Origin: Riptortus pedestris
Lineage: Eukaryota > Arthropoda > Insecta > Hemiptera > Alydidae
DNA length: 64,000 nt
Assembly (NCBI GenBank): GCA_019009955.1
Contig: CM032228.1
Coordinates: 8,667,001-8,731,000 of the forward strand
Direction: 5' to 3'
Below the pieces are notes generated by a model. It had not been told where the DNA came from. It was given only the letters and a program-made list of their open reading frames with translations, and made no database searches. The position numbers and the translations under genes were made by a program. This document shows, one piece after another, positions 1 through 11,671 of this stretch (its first letter is position 1; every line of letters starts with the position of its first letter).

Positions 1-100
1 GTGACTCGCCTAAGATCGCTAACACATCTAGGACAGGCCCTAACCTAGACTTAAACAAGAAAATATAAAAAATAATAATAAAAATATAAAATAAAAAAAA

Positions 101-160
101 GGAGATGACGAAAATGAGGTTCGTATATATAATTGTAATATATAAGTAGGTCCGTAACTG

Positions 161-209
<49 letters not shown>

Positions 210-674
210 TTGTCTGTTACCGTCTAGCGTATACCAAACTTGATATTTAGTCGTTTATGAAAAAGATAGATCAAGTTCGTTAACGGCTGAATCGGACCAG
301 TGGGATGGGGGGTTTTTGAGGAGAGGATTTCCGAAAATTCGAAATATCTCCGTTACTATACTACAGATCAAATCAATCTTATTGCAAATTAAATTTACTA
401 TAATAACTCTCCGGAGTTCGGTGCCTATGTACTATATAATAAATAAATAAATAAATTTACTATAAATATTGTTATATGCATTTATTCTCTATCTTGAATA
501 TTAACCGAGATATTTACATTTTTATTAAATGAGGCCGGGTAACGGACGAAAGTGAGTTTCCCGCCAAAAGCTAGTTCGGCCGTTTTCGTAACTGTTTGGC
601 CCTCGTGAAATTTCTCTATTTTAATACTTCTCGTGGGAAATCTGCTTAGTTTACGCAGCCCCTGCGTGACGGAC
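101..674 (+). mobile_element. Family A element, short form, head truncated
   Basis: The copy starts inside the conserved head (block ggagatgacgaaaatgaggt), runs through an (AT)n tract and the body (gtctgttaccg..., then the 'aatatctccgttactat' block), and ends in the tail hairpin ACGCAGCCCCTGCGT followed by GACGGAC and a T run. No reading frame is conserved. The repeat identity comes from direct comparison with the other copies in this window. The terminal AGCAG/palindrome is missing. Confidence 0.8.
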
Positions 675-680
675 TTTTTG

Positions 681-866
681 CTACTATGGCTAGTTGAGAC
701 GGGTTATCTGCAGGTTACCATTCTAGTCAGGCTGGAACTAAGGATTTTTTTAGTGAGCTCGTCACTAAATAAATTCCTATTGCCCAGGCGGGAATCGAAA
801 TCGCCACTCTAGGTTTGCCATGTGAGTTTAAGGTCAATGCTTTAGCTCCCATGGCTAACCTGAACC
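681..866 (-). mobile_element. tRNA-derived SINE
   Basis: Read on the minus strand, a tRNA-like head shows an A-box-like stretch (tagccatgggagctaaagc, about 841-858) and a B-box-like stretch (atttcgattcccgcc, about 788-802). A tail with TAAATAAATT-like sequence follows. A second, head-less copy lies at 40503-40625, which supports a dispersed element rather than a tRNA gene. No intact cloverleaf is visible. Confidence 0.55.
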
Positions 867-1303
867 CAATTCAAAAGTTGAAATACAATTTCAGTCTGAC
901 CTGTTGTATTAAGTTGTGGCTGGAAACATTGTGAGTCAGGTGTACAGACCGTCATCTGCTGACTTCCCTTTCAGCACGTGACTCTCAACAATATGTGATG
1001 GCTTAAACAACCCATTCACACTCAGCCTAGAGACAAACTCGCGGAATATTTGCTAGATATGCAGATACATAATTTACCGCCAAGTATATGATAATGGTAT
1101 GTCTATGTACTCTTAGTCCGGTTTGTCGCCTAATAGTAGTAATGAGCAACTTTTTCTGTCATAGCAGCTTTTCTTCAAATGGCAGTTTTTTAACTGTTCT
1201 TAAGCATAAAATGTTCGCCGCGCTGGGGCCACGTAGAGTAAGCAGATTTCCCCCGTACTTTTATAAGACACTTGTGATCTCACTCTCTATTTCTGTGCAA
1301 AAA

Positions 1304-3102
1304 GTCCGTCACGCAGGAGCTGCGTTAACTAAGCAGATTTCCACGTGCGTCACGTATTTGAATTTATATGAAAACGTAGAAGTTCAATGAGAACAATATT
1401 TGGTTTACCTTCAAATAAGTTGCTTGATATTGTATTGCAAAGTTTGGTCACGATGGAACAAAAATTGCGACCGCTAGAGCGATAACAGATATCTATCTAT
1501 CTATAGTATATAAAATTGTAACCTCGTCTGTACATTGATTTTTTTCGCGAAATTTCACGATAACTTTCGATTTCACATGTCATAGACACCATAACTGCAT
1601 TTTGTTTCTTTCGTGTATGTTTGTGCTTTGTTTGTTTGTTTGTTACCTTTTTCACGCATAAACGCTGAACCGATTTTTATGAAACTTGGTATGTATATTA
1701 CTCTAGCCCCAACTTAGACTTTACGTATAACTAATATCTCTGAGACGAACAGGAGTGGTGGGGGTTATAAGGGAGGCCTGAAATTAAAAATAGCGATATT
1801 TCGTTTCATATTGGTTTTTCGGCAAAATATGCACATAACAAAAGTTGTTAATTTTGTTATTTAGAAGTAACATTTGTTATATACACTTTCGTCGTATACC
1901 TTAAATATAAATGAGTTATACGCTAAAAATAATAGAGGGAGTCAACAATTTTATTTGGCACCAAAGAATAAACCGAACTAAATAAAACTCGGTACGTGTA
2001 TTAGGGACTAACGCCTTCACTATAACAAGCCATCCCAAATTTCTAGGGGACGGGGAGGAGTGGGGGTTATAAGGAGGCCAGCAATTAAATATAGCGCTAT
2101 TTCGTTTCCTAGTGGTTTTTTGGCAAATATAAACATAACAAAAGTTGTTTATTTTGTTATTTAGAGTAACTATTTGTTATATACACTTTCGTCGTATACC
2201 TAAAATATAAATGAGTTATACGCTAAAAATTATAGCGGGAGTCAACAATTTTATTTGGCACAAAAGAATCAACCGAACTAAATAAAACTCGGTCGTGTAT
2301 TAGGCTAACGCCTTCGTTGTAACAAGCCATACCATCATTCCTAGGGACGCGCAGGGTGGGGGTTGTAAGGGATGCCTAAATTTAAAAATAGCAGTATTTC
2401 GTTTTCTATTCGTTTTTTCGGCAAATACAAACATAACAAAAGTTGTTTATTTTGTTATTTAGATTATCTTTTGTAATACTCATTTTTGTCTTTTAACAAA
2501 GAATAAACGAGATATACACTATAAACTAAAGCGGGAGTCAACTATTTCATTGGGGCGCTAACCATTAAACAAAAATTTAAAAAAACATGGAATGTCAATT
2601 AGCATTAATTCTTCATGATTATTAGCTATATTAAAATTGTTAGGTAGAACGGAGTGGCGGTATAAGGGAGCCTGAAATATAAAAATTCGCGAAATTCGTT
2701 GTCTATTTTCGACAAACATTCATATAACAAAAGTTGTTTACTTTGATATTTAGATTAACTTTTGATTTTTTACATTTCTCCAGAAACCATATGTAGGACT
2801 TACATAATAAATAAATTTTCTTCATTAACAAATGCCAACAACGGGTATTAACCCTAAATACTGGGACGAGTAAATGTCAAAATATTGAGTAAGATAAAGC
2901 CTTGCCAAAACAATATTATCACCATTCAGCTCAAATAAATTCCCGAGCGAAGCCGGGTATCTGAGTAGTATATATATATAATTTTGAACGGCCCTCATGT
3001 TCGTCATCTTTTGTGTAGGATTGATGGACATTTGAGAACATTTTTCAAAAATCGAGTGATGAGTATGACCTCAATAGCTGATTTCCCCTAAGGTAAACCT
3101 TC
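1304..3102 (-). mobile_element. Family A element split by a nested Helitron
   Basis: The tail end (GTCCGTCACGCAGGAGCTGCG, inverted hairpin) starts at 1304. A shortened body reaches the 'accgctagagcgataacag' block near 1490. The head (cctcaatagctgatttcccc) closes at about 3100. Between them, at the place where other copies hold (AT)n, lies a complete Helitron-type element (1508-2968). The two A parts therefore belong to one older copy. Confidence 0.75.
1508..2968 (+). mobile_element. Family B non-autonomous Helitron
   Basis: The 5' region starts ataaaattgtaacc and carries the GTTTGTTTGTTTGTTAC run followed by 'gctgaaccgatttttatgaaacttgg', a layout common at the 5' end of insect Helitrons. The 3' end has the hairpin cccgagcgaagccgggt, then tatctgag and a degenerate CTAG (here gTAG), inside an AT tract. 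At least four internal monomers of about 300 bp each contain 'gggggttataagg' (near 1758, 2062, 2358 and 2655). No Rep/helicase coding sequence is present. Confidence 0.75.
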
Positions 3103-4090
3103 TATAATACCGGCTACACATTTTATTCAATCATTTCTATTTTGCGGGACCTTTCGCATTTTGCTATATAAATCCAGGCGATCCTCTTTGGTTAACATTT
3201 ACTTTACAACTGCTCATTTAAGAACACTTGTTTCGTTTTTTTATTTTCATTTATTGATTTTATTTGTAATTATCTTACTTATTCCATAATTCTATTAAAT
3301 GTTTTTTTATTTAATTATTTTTTATTCCATTTATTTATTGTTATATTTCATCACATGGAAATGGTTAAACGTGATGATATATGTAATATTCCATGGGAAT
3401 GGAACATGTTCTCATTTAAATAACTTCTCATTCGGTTACTAGCAGCAAAAAATGAAAAAAACACCACTTGGAAAACATTATAAGAATTTTTAATTTGTTA
3501 ATTCCAAAGGCAATTTTGTTATCTTACTTTTATGATTATGTAGTTTTAAGGTTTACACAACACATTATAATTAATCGCATAATTTATTTCTAGTATGATA
3601 CATAACCCCCCTCCCTCATATTCACGAATAGTGCGCAAAGGGAAAATGAAAAAAAAATACTAGGTAAGATAACCATTTGCAGAAATATTTCCAAAGCACG
3701 TCATAAGTGCGACCATAATCCTGATGAAGTGATATTTTAATCCGTTTATTTGCACCGGACAGTTTATCAGAGCCGATAAAGGCCCATATCGCAGATCCTG
3801 TTTACATTTACCCAGGCAATGCTCCAGGATAAAAGATTTTGGACGAGATACCGAGGGGCCATGGTTGCACAGCTTATCTTGCTAAACCCATAGCTTATCC
3901 CCTGCACGTCCAAACAGTTTGTTTATTTACAGAATAAAAGCTCCTCGAAAAGCAAGTTGATGGACAAACATGACATAGCAATAAAAAAGAAAAGGTTTAA
4001 GAGTACGTAATACGTTTGGACTGATAAAAGACCGTGTACTGTGGAAAGCAAATGTAACTCGATTTAATTTGGATTCTGTGATCAATTAAT
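3103..4090. other. Interval without recognised features
   Basis: A+T-rich sequence with poly-T stretches in its first half and more mixed sequence in 3700-4080. I see no long open frame, no repeat shared with the rest of the window and no RNA gene. Confidence 0.4.
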
Positions 4091-4295
4091 GGTATTGTAA
4101 CTTTTTCCTTTCCGAAAGGTTTTTACAGGTTCTCTCCAATACAGGAATTGTAACTTGTGTTTTCTGATTGGAGTTCATAATTTGTCTTATCTGATAGGAC
4201 TATTGTGACTTATCCTTTCTCAAATGAGTTTTGTCACTTGTCCTTTCTAATAGGAGTTCTGTGACTTGTCCTTTTGGGGTGTTGTAACTAGATAA
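4091..4295. repeat. Degenerate minisatellite, about 28-55 bp units
   Basis: The phrase 'ttgtaacttgtcctttctaa..ggagtt' recurs with changes at about 4093, 4150, 4203, 4231 and 4259, ending with 'gttgtaact' near 4281. The three right-hand units are close to 28 bp and most alike; the left ones are longer and diverged. Confidence 0.55.
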
Positions 4296-4495
4296 AACCG
4301 AAAAAAGGAGCGTAATTTCCCTTTACGCTGAATTTATTCAGCTCATTATTATTTATTTAAAGAACTAGCTCAGCTGTTTACTGTTGAAGGCCATTGAAAT
4401 CAAAAATAGTTCCTTGCTTTCATTAGAACAGGTTATAATGTTTGTTAGTGATTGCTTAATAGCGATTTAAGGTGAAGATGTTAATTTCATTAATT

Positions 4496-4519
4496 ATACA
4501 CACACACACACACACAAAT

Positions 4520-4570
<51 letters not shown>

Positions 4571-4582
4571 ATATATATTTAT
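4496..4582. repeat. Compound microsatellite (CA)n(TA)n
   Basis: About 9 CA units are followed by about 30 TA units with small interruptions. No A-family head or body flanks it, unlike most AT tracts here. Confidence 0.9.
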
Positions 4583-5134
4583 AATTCCAGGCTCACCTAG
4601 TAGATATTCGCAAAAAAACATCTATTACAGAAAAGAAAATCTAGCGAAAAATAAATGTTCAGTTTAAAAGCTAAACATTTATATTGTGAAGTTAAATATA
4701 AATTCTTTTTAAATATTTACAAGAATATTTGATTATCTATTTGATATTGATGGATCTAAGCATGTGCCGGATGTAGTTGCATGATGGAGTTTGCAAGTGA
4801 TCCATCAAGGAAGCTAACTGGTTGATGGATGTCGCTCAGTACACGTCAGCTGAGTATATATTCCCCTGATTGGGGTCCGTAGTCTCTTCTCACCTATGTA
4901 TACAGTCACTCCAAACTCTACACTTTCTCTAATATCAATATTTCTTGGTCCGAACCGTTACCGCCAGTTCTAACAATTTTTCAGCAGATTTCCCCAGGAG
5001 TTTCGTTGATTAAGTCTTTCGAGTCCCAAACATTGTTGACCCTTTACTATAGTCTTTCGTGTATACCTCATTTATACTTCATTATATGGGAAAAAGTCCA
5101 TACATCAAAAGATTACTTTAACACGGTCGCTGCT

Positions 5135-5602
5135 GCATCGGTGCCCGGGGTCCGAGGGTCATCTAGTCTAATCAAGACGGGCCCCTCTCCTTCAGTCCAC
5201 TCTAAAAAGACGAAGGCTCTAGCAAGCTTATTATGAGAGATATTTTAACGGGGATGTTCATTAGTTGTAGACGACATTGGACGCCGGGGACTTCTCTGGC
5301 TTTGCTTGGTGCTAGTTCTAGGTTTGGGAGTACTGATTGCTCTGCTAATTCATTCATTTAGTTCACTTGAATTGTCAAGAAAAATGCGATTAACTTCGAA
5401 AACTTTGTCGGTCCCCCCGGGGTCCGATACAGGTTTTAACGTTAGGACAGGCATCGGACGCCGGGGACCGATGCATTTACTGGTGGAGTAAAATTGTATT
5501 ATAGACTGCAAGCCAGCGAACGTTGTTGTTAAGAATAGAGTGTTAAGAATCTATATACAATTTACTCCACCAGTAACTGCATCGGTCCCGGCGTCCGATG
5601 CA
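5135..5602. repeat. GC-rich fold-back repeat cluster
   Basis: The motif 'atcggtccccggcgtccgat' or its reverse complement appears at about 5136, 5276, 5408, 5451 and 5579, in otherwise A+T-rich DNA. The last two form a long inverted repeat: the left arm 5451-5500 (gcatcggacgccgg... then tttactggtggagtaaaattgtat) pairs with the right arm 5554-5602 across a loop of about 55 bp. This could be a MITE or a satellite monomer. No target duplication could be assigned. Confidence 0.7.
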
Positions 5603-5611
5603 GCAGCGAAC

Positions 5612-5775
5612 GTGTTTAATTTCAGACCTCCCCTACACCCCCCACTACTGTTTGTCTCAGAGAATATTAATACAGCCAGAAACCTAGCCTGTTTTAGTAG
5701 TAATATACATACCAAGTTTCATAAAATTCGGTTTAGCCGGTTACGATTCTATGAAGGACATACAGACTAACATTT
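5612..5775 (-). mobile_element. Helitron family B fragment (5' part)
   Basis: Matches the B element from the 'aatttcaggcctccc.tacacccccact' block through 'catacataccaagtttcataaaattcgg' to the pre-terminal region. It lacks the CTAG end and the AAACAAAC run. Confidence 0.65.
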
Positions 5776-5783
5776 ATTTTTAA

Positions 5784-5787
<4 letters not shown>

Positions 5788-5844
<57 letters not shown>
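5788..5844. repeat. Compound microsatellite (AT)n(GT)n
   Basis: A pure alternating tract that leads directly into the A-family body at 5845. Confidence 0.9.
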
Positions 5845-6684
5845 TACCGCCTTAGTCACAATTATTGCTTCATCGTTACCATAATTGAAATTTTATCGTT
5901 TTATGTAAAAAGAAAGATAATTAATTGCTGATATTGGACCAGTCGGAGGAGAGGGGTAAATAGGGAAGATTGAAAATTTAAATTATCTCTTCACTATACG
6001 GCGGATCGAAAAATTGTCTAAAAGCAATCTTATTGCAAATTAAATGGTCTATAAATATGGTTATATACATTTATACTTTATATCAAATATTAACCGAGAT
6101 ATTTGCATTTTCAGTTTTCAGCCGACTGCTAGCCCCTACTTCTACTAATGTTACGTAAACATTTGTTTTATAATAAACTGCATTATTCCAAGCTCATATT
6201 GTTTTCAAGAGACACATATTATACGAGATATGTGTAAATATGTTCTGATGACCCCCTCCCCGGCCTTACTTTTTTGGACTACTAAAAATTGGATTGATTG
6301 AGATATAAAGTATTATGATGATTCATTATAATTTACAGTACTACGTAGATATAGTAAATAGTTTTCAATAAAACTAATATGTTATATAGTGATATATATC
6401 ATGAATAGTTCTTTTCGGTCTAGAATTATTCTATCTATTAAGCCCTACAAAGCTGGCTGCCCTGTTTGTTTACAATTCTGACGCTTCTCCGTTGTAGATA
6501 TTATTTGTATTTGTATAATTAGATAATGTTGTATTATTAACTTGTAAATTGACTGAATGATTTCTTATCAACGTTCGTATGTATTCTCTTGACATTCACG
6601 GTGGTGTTAGCAGTATGTAGATGTATCTGTTGTAAACCTTCCCGTGGAAATCTGTTTAGTTTACGCAGCCCCTGCGTGACGGAC
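5845..6684 (+). mobile_element. Family A element, long form
   Basis: The body begins 'ttaccgccttagtcacaatt' after a microsatellite. It extends past the short form through a block specific to the long form (ttttggactactaaaa..ttgattgagata, then 'tattcacggtggtgtt') to the tail hairpin and GACGGAC at 6678-6684. The head is absent. No coding frame. Confidence 0.75.
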
Positions 6685-6699
6685 GTTTGAGATTGTGGA

Positions 6700-7365
6700 C
6701 AGTTTTTTATTGTTTACTCAGTCAGTGGATATTTGTTTACAGTGAGTATTTATTTATTTAACTAATCATTCATTTATGTATTACCAAATCGTTTTATTAC
6801 AAGTTGTTTTCAATTTTTTTTTTATCACAAAACGCTTCTTATTTTAAAATTTTATTATTCAAACTACCTTCATTGACATCCATGAACATGGAATGAATGA
6901 TGAGGAAAACTTGACTGAGAAAAGTAGGATGGAGCATGTAGGGCTTATCAAAAGCCTGAATGATATTATTTCAAATGTTAAATATCCGGCGGAATGATTT
7001 TAGGTCGTAGGGAAAAAGCGAATGTTATTTTACTAAGTATGAAGGAATCTCAGTTTTCCCGGTAGTTATGCTAATGCTCGAAGAGCACTTCCAAGAGGGC
7101 GCAATCGTTACTCCTAAAATATTTTAGTATCTTGATGAGAGACGACTAATTAGAAGAAACTATTGTTTTCTCTCCAAACAAAGTTTCAATTTATAAAGGA
7201 AAACAGACTGGTTAATTAATGAACTCCACTGTCTTCCATAGAGAAACTTGTTATAAACATATAAGTATCATATTCGTAATTAAATAAACTTTCACTACAG
7301 AAATCAATGATTAAAAGTAACATATTATGTTTTGTTAAAGAAGAAAGACAATAGTTATACTTCAA
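6700..7365. other. Interval without recognised features
   Basis: A+T-rich with short homopolymers. No frame above about 60 codons and no match to the families seen elsewhere in the window. Confidence 0.4.
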
Positions 7366-7367
7366 AA

Positions 7368-7812
7368 GTCCGTCACTCAGGGTCTGCATAAACTAAGCAC
7401 ATTTCCCACGTGAAGTTTTACAATAGAGAAATTTCACGAGAGCCGAACAGTTACAAAAACGGCCTAGCTAGCTTTTGGCGGGAAACTCACTCTCGTCCGT
7501 TATCCACCCATATTTAATAAAATTTCAAATATCTCGGTTAATATTCAAGATTGAGAATAAATGTGTATAACAATATTTATAGTAAATTTAATTTGCAATA
7601 AGATTGTTTTTATACAATATTTCGCTCCGACGTATAGTAATGGAGATATTTCGACTTTTAGAAAATCCTCTCGTCTAAACCCCCACCCCCCCTCCTCCCA
7701 CAGGTCCGATTTAGGCCATTAACGAACTTGATCTGTCCTTTTACATAAAACGTTAGAAATATCGAGTTTGGTAACGATCAAGCCAAAATTGCAACCGCTA
7801 GAGCGTTAACAG

Positions 7813-7858
<46 letters not shown>
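7368..7858 (-). mobile_element. Family A element, short form, lacking the head
   Basis: Starts with the inverted tail (gtccgtcactcagggtctgc), has the complete short body, and ends at 'gcgttaacagacaaat' in an (AT)n tract. The next copy (7900-8379) is inverted relative to it, so two bodies point away from one shared AT tract and neither has a head. Confidence 0.75.
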
Positions 7859-7899
7859 CATCGGAACCAGATACATATATATCTGTGAGTGTGTTTGTG

Positions 7900-8379
7900 T
7901 GTCTGTTACCGCTCAGGCGGTATGAATTTTTGTTTGATTGTTACCAAACTTGATATATAACAGTTTTATGTTAAAAGAAAGATGAAGTTCGTTAATGGCT
8001 GAAATCGGACGACAGGATTTTGAAAATTCTTAATATCTCCGTTATTATAAGTCGGATCGAATAATTGTATAGAATCAATCCTAATGCAAATGTAACTACC
8101 TATAAATTTGTTATACACATACATTCTATAAGATGAATATTAACCAAGATAATAAAATATTTCTGTTATGAGCCTATAGTAAACCCCCATTCCTAATCAC
8201 GCCATATAAACAGTAAGCTGTCACAACATGAACAACTTTATTCTAAGCTTAAATATCAAATATTGTTTTCAAGAGGCCCTTTTCACATAGAAATAAATTA
8301 TATATGACAATTTGAAATCACAAGTACGCTGTACTAACGTGGGAAATCCGCTAAGTTCACGCATCTCCTTCAAGACTGA
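7900..8379 (+). mobile_element. Family A element, diverged, lacking the head
   Basis: Body from 'gtctgttaccgctcaggcgg' to a decayed tail (gggaaatccgctaagttcacgc). The GC hairpin is no longer perfect. Confidence 0.65.
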
Positions 8380-8642
8380 TGTTATTTTATATAGAGGAAA
8401 CGGAATTTTAATTACCTTTCTGCATATCGATTCTTGAAGGTTTTATCTATAACTAACGATCAAGTTAATTAGAAGTGGGGCTTTGGAGAAAATGTAACAT
8501 GTTATCTGATAAACATCTCTGTTATGGCGACGGTTCGAAAAACATTATATAATCAATGATGTTGAAGTGACACCGAAAATGTGGAAGAATGACCATTTAA
8601 AGCCTTCGTACCAGATATAAAAATTCAAATAAAAAAAAAAAG

Positions 8643-9147
8643 GCGTCACGCAGGGGCTTCATAAACTAAGCAGATTTTCTAAGTGAAGTTTTAAAATATA
8701 GAAATCTGCTTACTAAGAACAGTAGTAGAAACGAATCTCTAAACCAATTCACGAGGGACCAACAGTTACGGAAACGGCCGAACTAGCTTTCGGCGGAAAG
8801 TCCCGAATACAGCCAACTTCTGCCGACCACACACACTTAATAAAAATGCAAATATCTCGGTTAATATTCGAGAATAAATGTATAAAACAATATTTATAGT
8901 AAATAAAGATCAGCATATTCCAGAGATATTATAGTAAATGTAATTCACAATAAGGTTGGTTCTGAACAATTGTTTGATCCGACGTATGGTAACGGAGATA
9001 TTTCGAAAATCCCCCCCTTCTAAACCACCCCTTCCACTTGTCCAATTTCAACCATTAACGAACTTGATCTTGTCGTTTTGCATAAAACGTTTAAATATCG
9101 AGTTTGGTAACGATGAAACAAAAATTGCGACCGCTAGAGCGGTAACA

Positions 9148-9198
<51 letters not shown>

Positions 9199-9316
9199 TT
9201 GAACGGAGCTCATTTTCGTCATCTCCTGGGTAAGATCGATGGGCATTTGAAGAAATTTTTCGAAAATCGCGTCATGAGTACGACCTCAATAGCCCCCCTG
9301 AAGGGAAATCTGCTAA
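8643..9316 (-). mobile_element. Family A element, both ends present
   Basis: The inverted tail (gcgtcacgcaggggcttc) follows an A run. The body, an (AT)n tract (about 9150-9194) and the full head (to gaagggaaatctgct) follow. In the head the palindrome is disturbed (ccccctgaaggg). The frame at 8956-9357 is read-through of this repeat and not a gene. Confidence 0.8.
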
Positions 9317-9655
9317 AATATTTAAACCAACATGAAACTACCCAGTTTACCGACTGAACAGGGAGAGACCAAGAAAATGCTACTTAAAAAGGTTTTGGGC
9401 TGACACAAAATGACAAACTAACTATTCCAACTTACAGACACCTCTGGACCATTTGTACATACAGAATGACCTCTAGACAAGCACATTTTGTTCTCTAAAT
9501 ATATAAAAGAACTATATATAAAAGAAATGTTGAGCGATTTTATGAGAGAATTAACTTCTCCATTTGCTAGGCAGTTATTATTTATTTCACTATACTTATT
9601 TTAATTTATATTAATTTCTTATAGTTTCCTATTATTTACGATTTTATTGATTTTT

Positions 9656-9800
9656 AGCAGATGTTCCTTAAGGGAAATCAGCTATTGAGGTCGTACTCAT
9701 GAAATTTCGTACTCGTTTCGATAAATTGCTTCAAATGTTATCGATCCTACCCAGGAGATGACAAAAATGAGAGCCGTTCATAATTCTCTATATATCTATA

Positions 9801-9859
<59 letters not shown>

Positions 9860-10400
9860 CTGTTAACGCTCTAGTGGTCGCAATTTTTGTTTGATCTTTA
9901 CCAAACTCGGAATTTAATCGTTTTATGTAAAAAGGAAGCTCAAGTTCGTTAATGGCTGAAATCGGACCAGTGGGAGGGGGGGTTTAGAGGGTGGATGTTT
10001 GAAAATTCAAAATATCTCTGTTAATATGCGTCAAATTGTATAAAATAAATCTTATTGCAAATTAAATTTACTATAAATATTGTTTTATACATTTATTCTG
10101 TATCTTGAATATTTACCGAGATATTTGCATTTGTATTCTTCGTGTGGTCACCAGTAGGCTATGTTCGAACTTTCCGCCGAGAGCTCTGGCGGCCGTTTCC
10201 ATAACTATTCGTCCCTCGTGAATAGGTTTAGAGGTTAGGTTAACTGTTTTTGGGGCTAGAAACTACTGGCTTATTACGCCCTAAATAATGATTTAGGTTT
10301 AGAGGTTTCTTACTACTACAGTTGTTATTAGGCAGATTTCTCTATTGTAAAACTTCACGTGGGAAATCTGCTTAGTTTACGCACCCCCTGCGTGACGGAC
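9656..10400 (+). mobile_element. Family A element, both ends present, variant A2
   Basis: Starts AGCAG after a T run, with a palindrome copy (gttccttaagggaaatc). It then has the head, (AT)n, body and tail, ending GACGGAC before TTTTT. Before the tail it carries an extra segment of about 150 bp (aggtttagaggttaggttaac ... cttactactacagttgtt), shared almost base for base with 48129-48861. That defines a subfamily. Confidence 0.85.
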
Positions 10401-10499
10401 TTTTTCTTCTCTTTAATTTGTTTATTTTAGTTGTTTAGAGTTTAATTTTAGTCAAGAGCAGCAGTTTTAAACTGCTGCTTTTGACTAGCTTAACAAGAT

Positions 10500-10666
10500 T
10501 GGTAATACCAAATATTTTGAGCCGACCCATAATAAAGAAGATATTCTGAAATTTTAGCTCCCCCTCCTGCTCTAATCCCTATTTCTGTGCCGATTTCAGC
10601 CATTGACGAATATGAAAATTGGAGGGTTTAAGGGTGGTGTCACGGGAAGTTTGGACACCTTGTGTA

Positions 10667-10739
<73 letters not shown>

Positions 10740-10900
10740 CAAATGAATATTGAATTGGGTAACGAATTCAGGTCCGTTCAAAACTAGACATCTTGCACTT
10801 CCTTCATTCCCGTTATCTTATAGCTAGGAACGATGGACTATTGAAGAAATATTTCGAAATTGTAATCTTAAGTGAGATATCCCTTAAGGGATTAATTAAT
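10500..10900 (-). mobile_element. Decayed family A copy
   Basis: Body remnants (gagccgacccataataaagaagatatt; gatttcagccattgacgaat) lie before an (AT)n tract at about 10662-10738. A decayed head follows (ggtccgttcaaaactag ... tatcccttaaggga). Confidence 0.55.
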
Positions 10901-11394
10901 TAAGGGGACTGAATTTTTTTCTTTTCCGATACGAGTCTTTCCTTGTCTGTGGAACTAATGAATTTGAAACTTATCATTTTTCTTTAGAGATCCCACAGTC
11001 CTATTTTGTTCATGAAGTAGCTCCGACTCTTCTTCCACAAAGAACGTTTCATATTTTTATTTCGGACAATTCTTTTAGCATTTGTCTCGACTGCAGTCAA
11101 ATTATGTACAGCATTCAGTACGCCTTGACAAATTGAAATAAATTGCACCGTAACGTCGGCAGCAAACTGAATCAGTTTTATTTCAACCTAATTGACCGAC
11201 AACCACATCACATAAGAATAGCTCCAACAGTGGTCAACACTGAGAAAATTTACGTTTTTTTAGTAAACGTATGCTTAGACTCAGAGTCTTTTAACGTATC
11301 CCAATCTATCATATAAGTTCAATTATTGAACTCATTATAAATATGATTGTACATTTAACGAACACCGCCCTTCTGAAAACATTTATATTGTTCT

Positions 11395-11660
11395 TTTTTA
11401 TTTATTTATACAGGAGCACCCGCATCTTGGCGATTAGGCTCTAAGTTTCACAATGTAAAATGAAAACAAAATTATAGAAAAATAAGAAAAACTGAAACAA
11501 CAAATAAAAAATTAAATACAACAAATAATCATTAAATACTAGTAATAAAGACATTTTATAAACATAAGACATAAATAAACATTAGATAAATAAACATAAA
11601 TAAACATTAGACTAGTAATAAAGACAACAATTTAAAATTGTTTTAATAAAAAAAATATGT
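11395..11660 (-). mobile_element. 3' end of a retroposon with TAAA tail and A-rich flank
   Basis: On the minus strand the sequence ends 'cgccaagatgcgggtgctcc' followed by TAAATAAATAAA (11399-11415). The sequence on the right is A-rich on the plus strand. The same layout occurs at 18897 and 35818, and I-like retrotransposon ends in this window close in the same way (11672, 42930). Confidence 0.45.
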
Positions 11661-11671
11661 TATTATTTTTT

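Noticed and set aside
788..866. Functional tRNA gene
   Set aside because: Only box-like sequences are present. No acceptor stem or full cloverleaf can be paired, and a partial second copy indicates a SINE.
9140..9200. Open frames with long IYIYIY or CVCVCV runs at many sites (for example 8956, 12495, 22947, 27286, 37688, 53281, 54233, 62000)
   Set aside because: They are read-through of (AT)n and (CA)n tracts inside transposons. Both strands are open and no protein motif is present outside the A or B repeat sequence.
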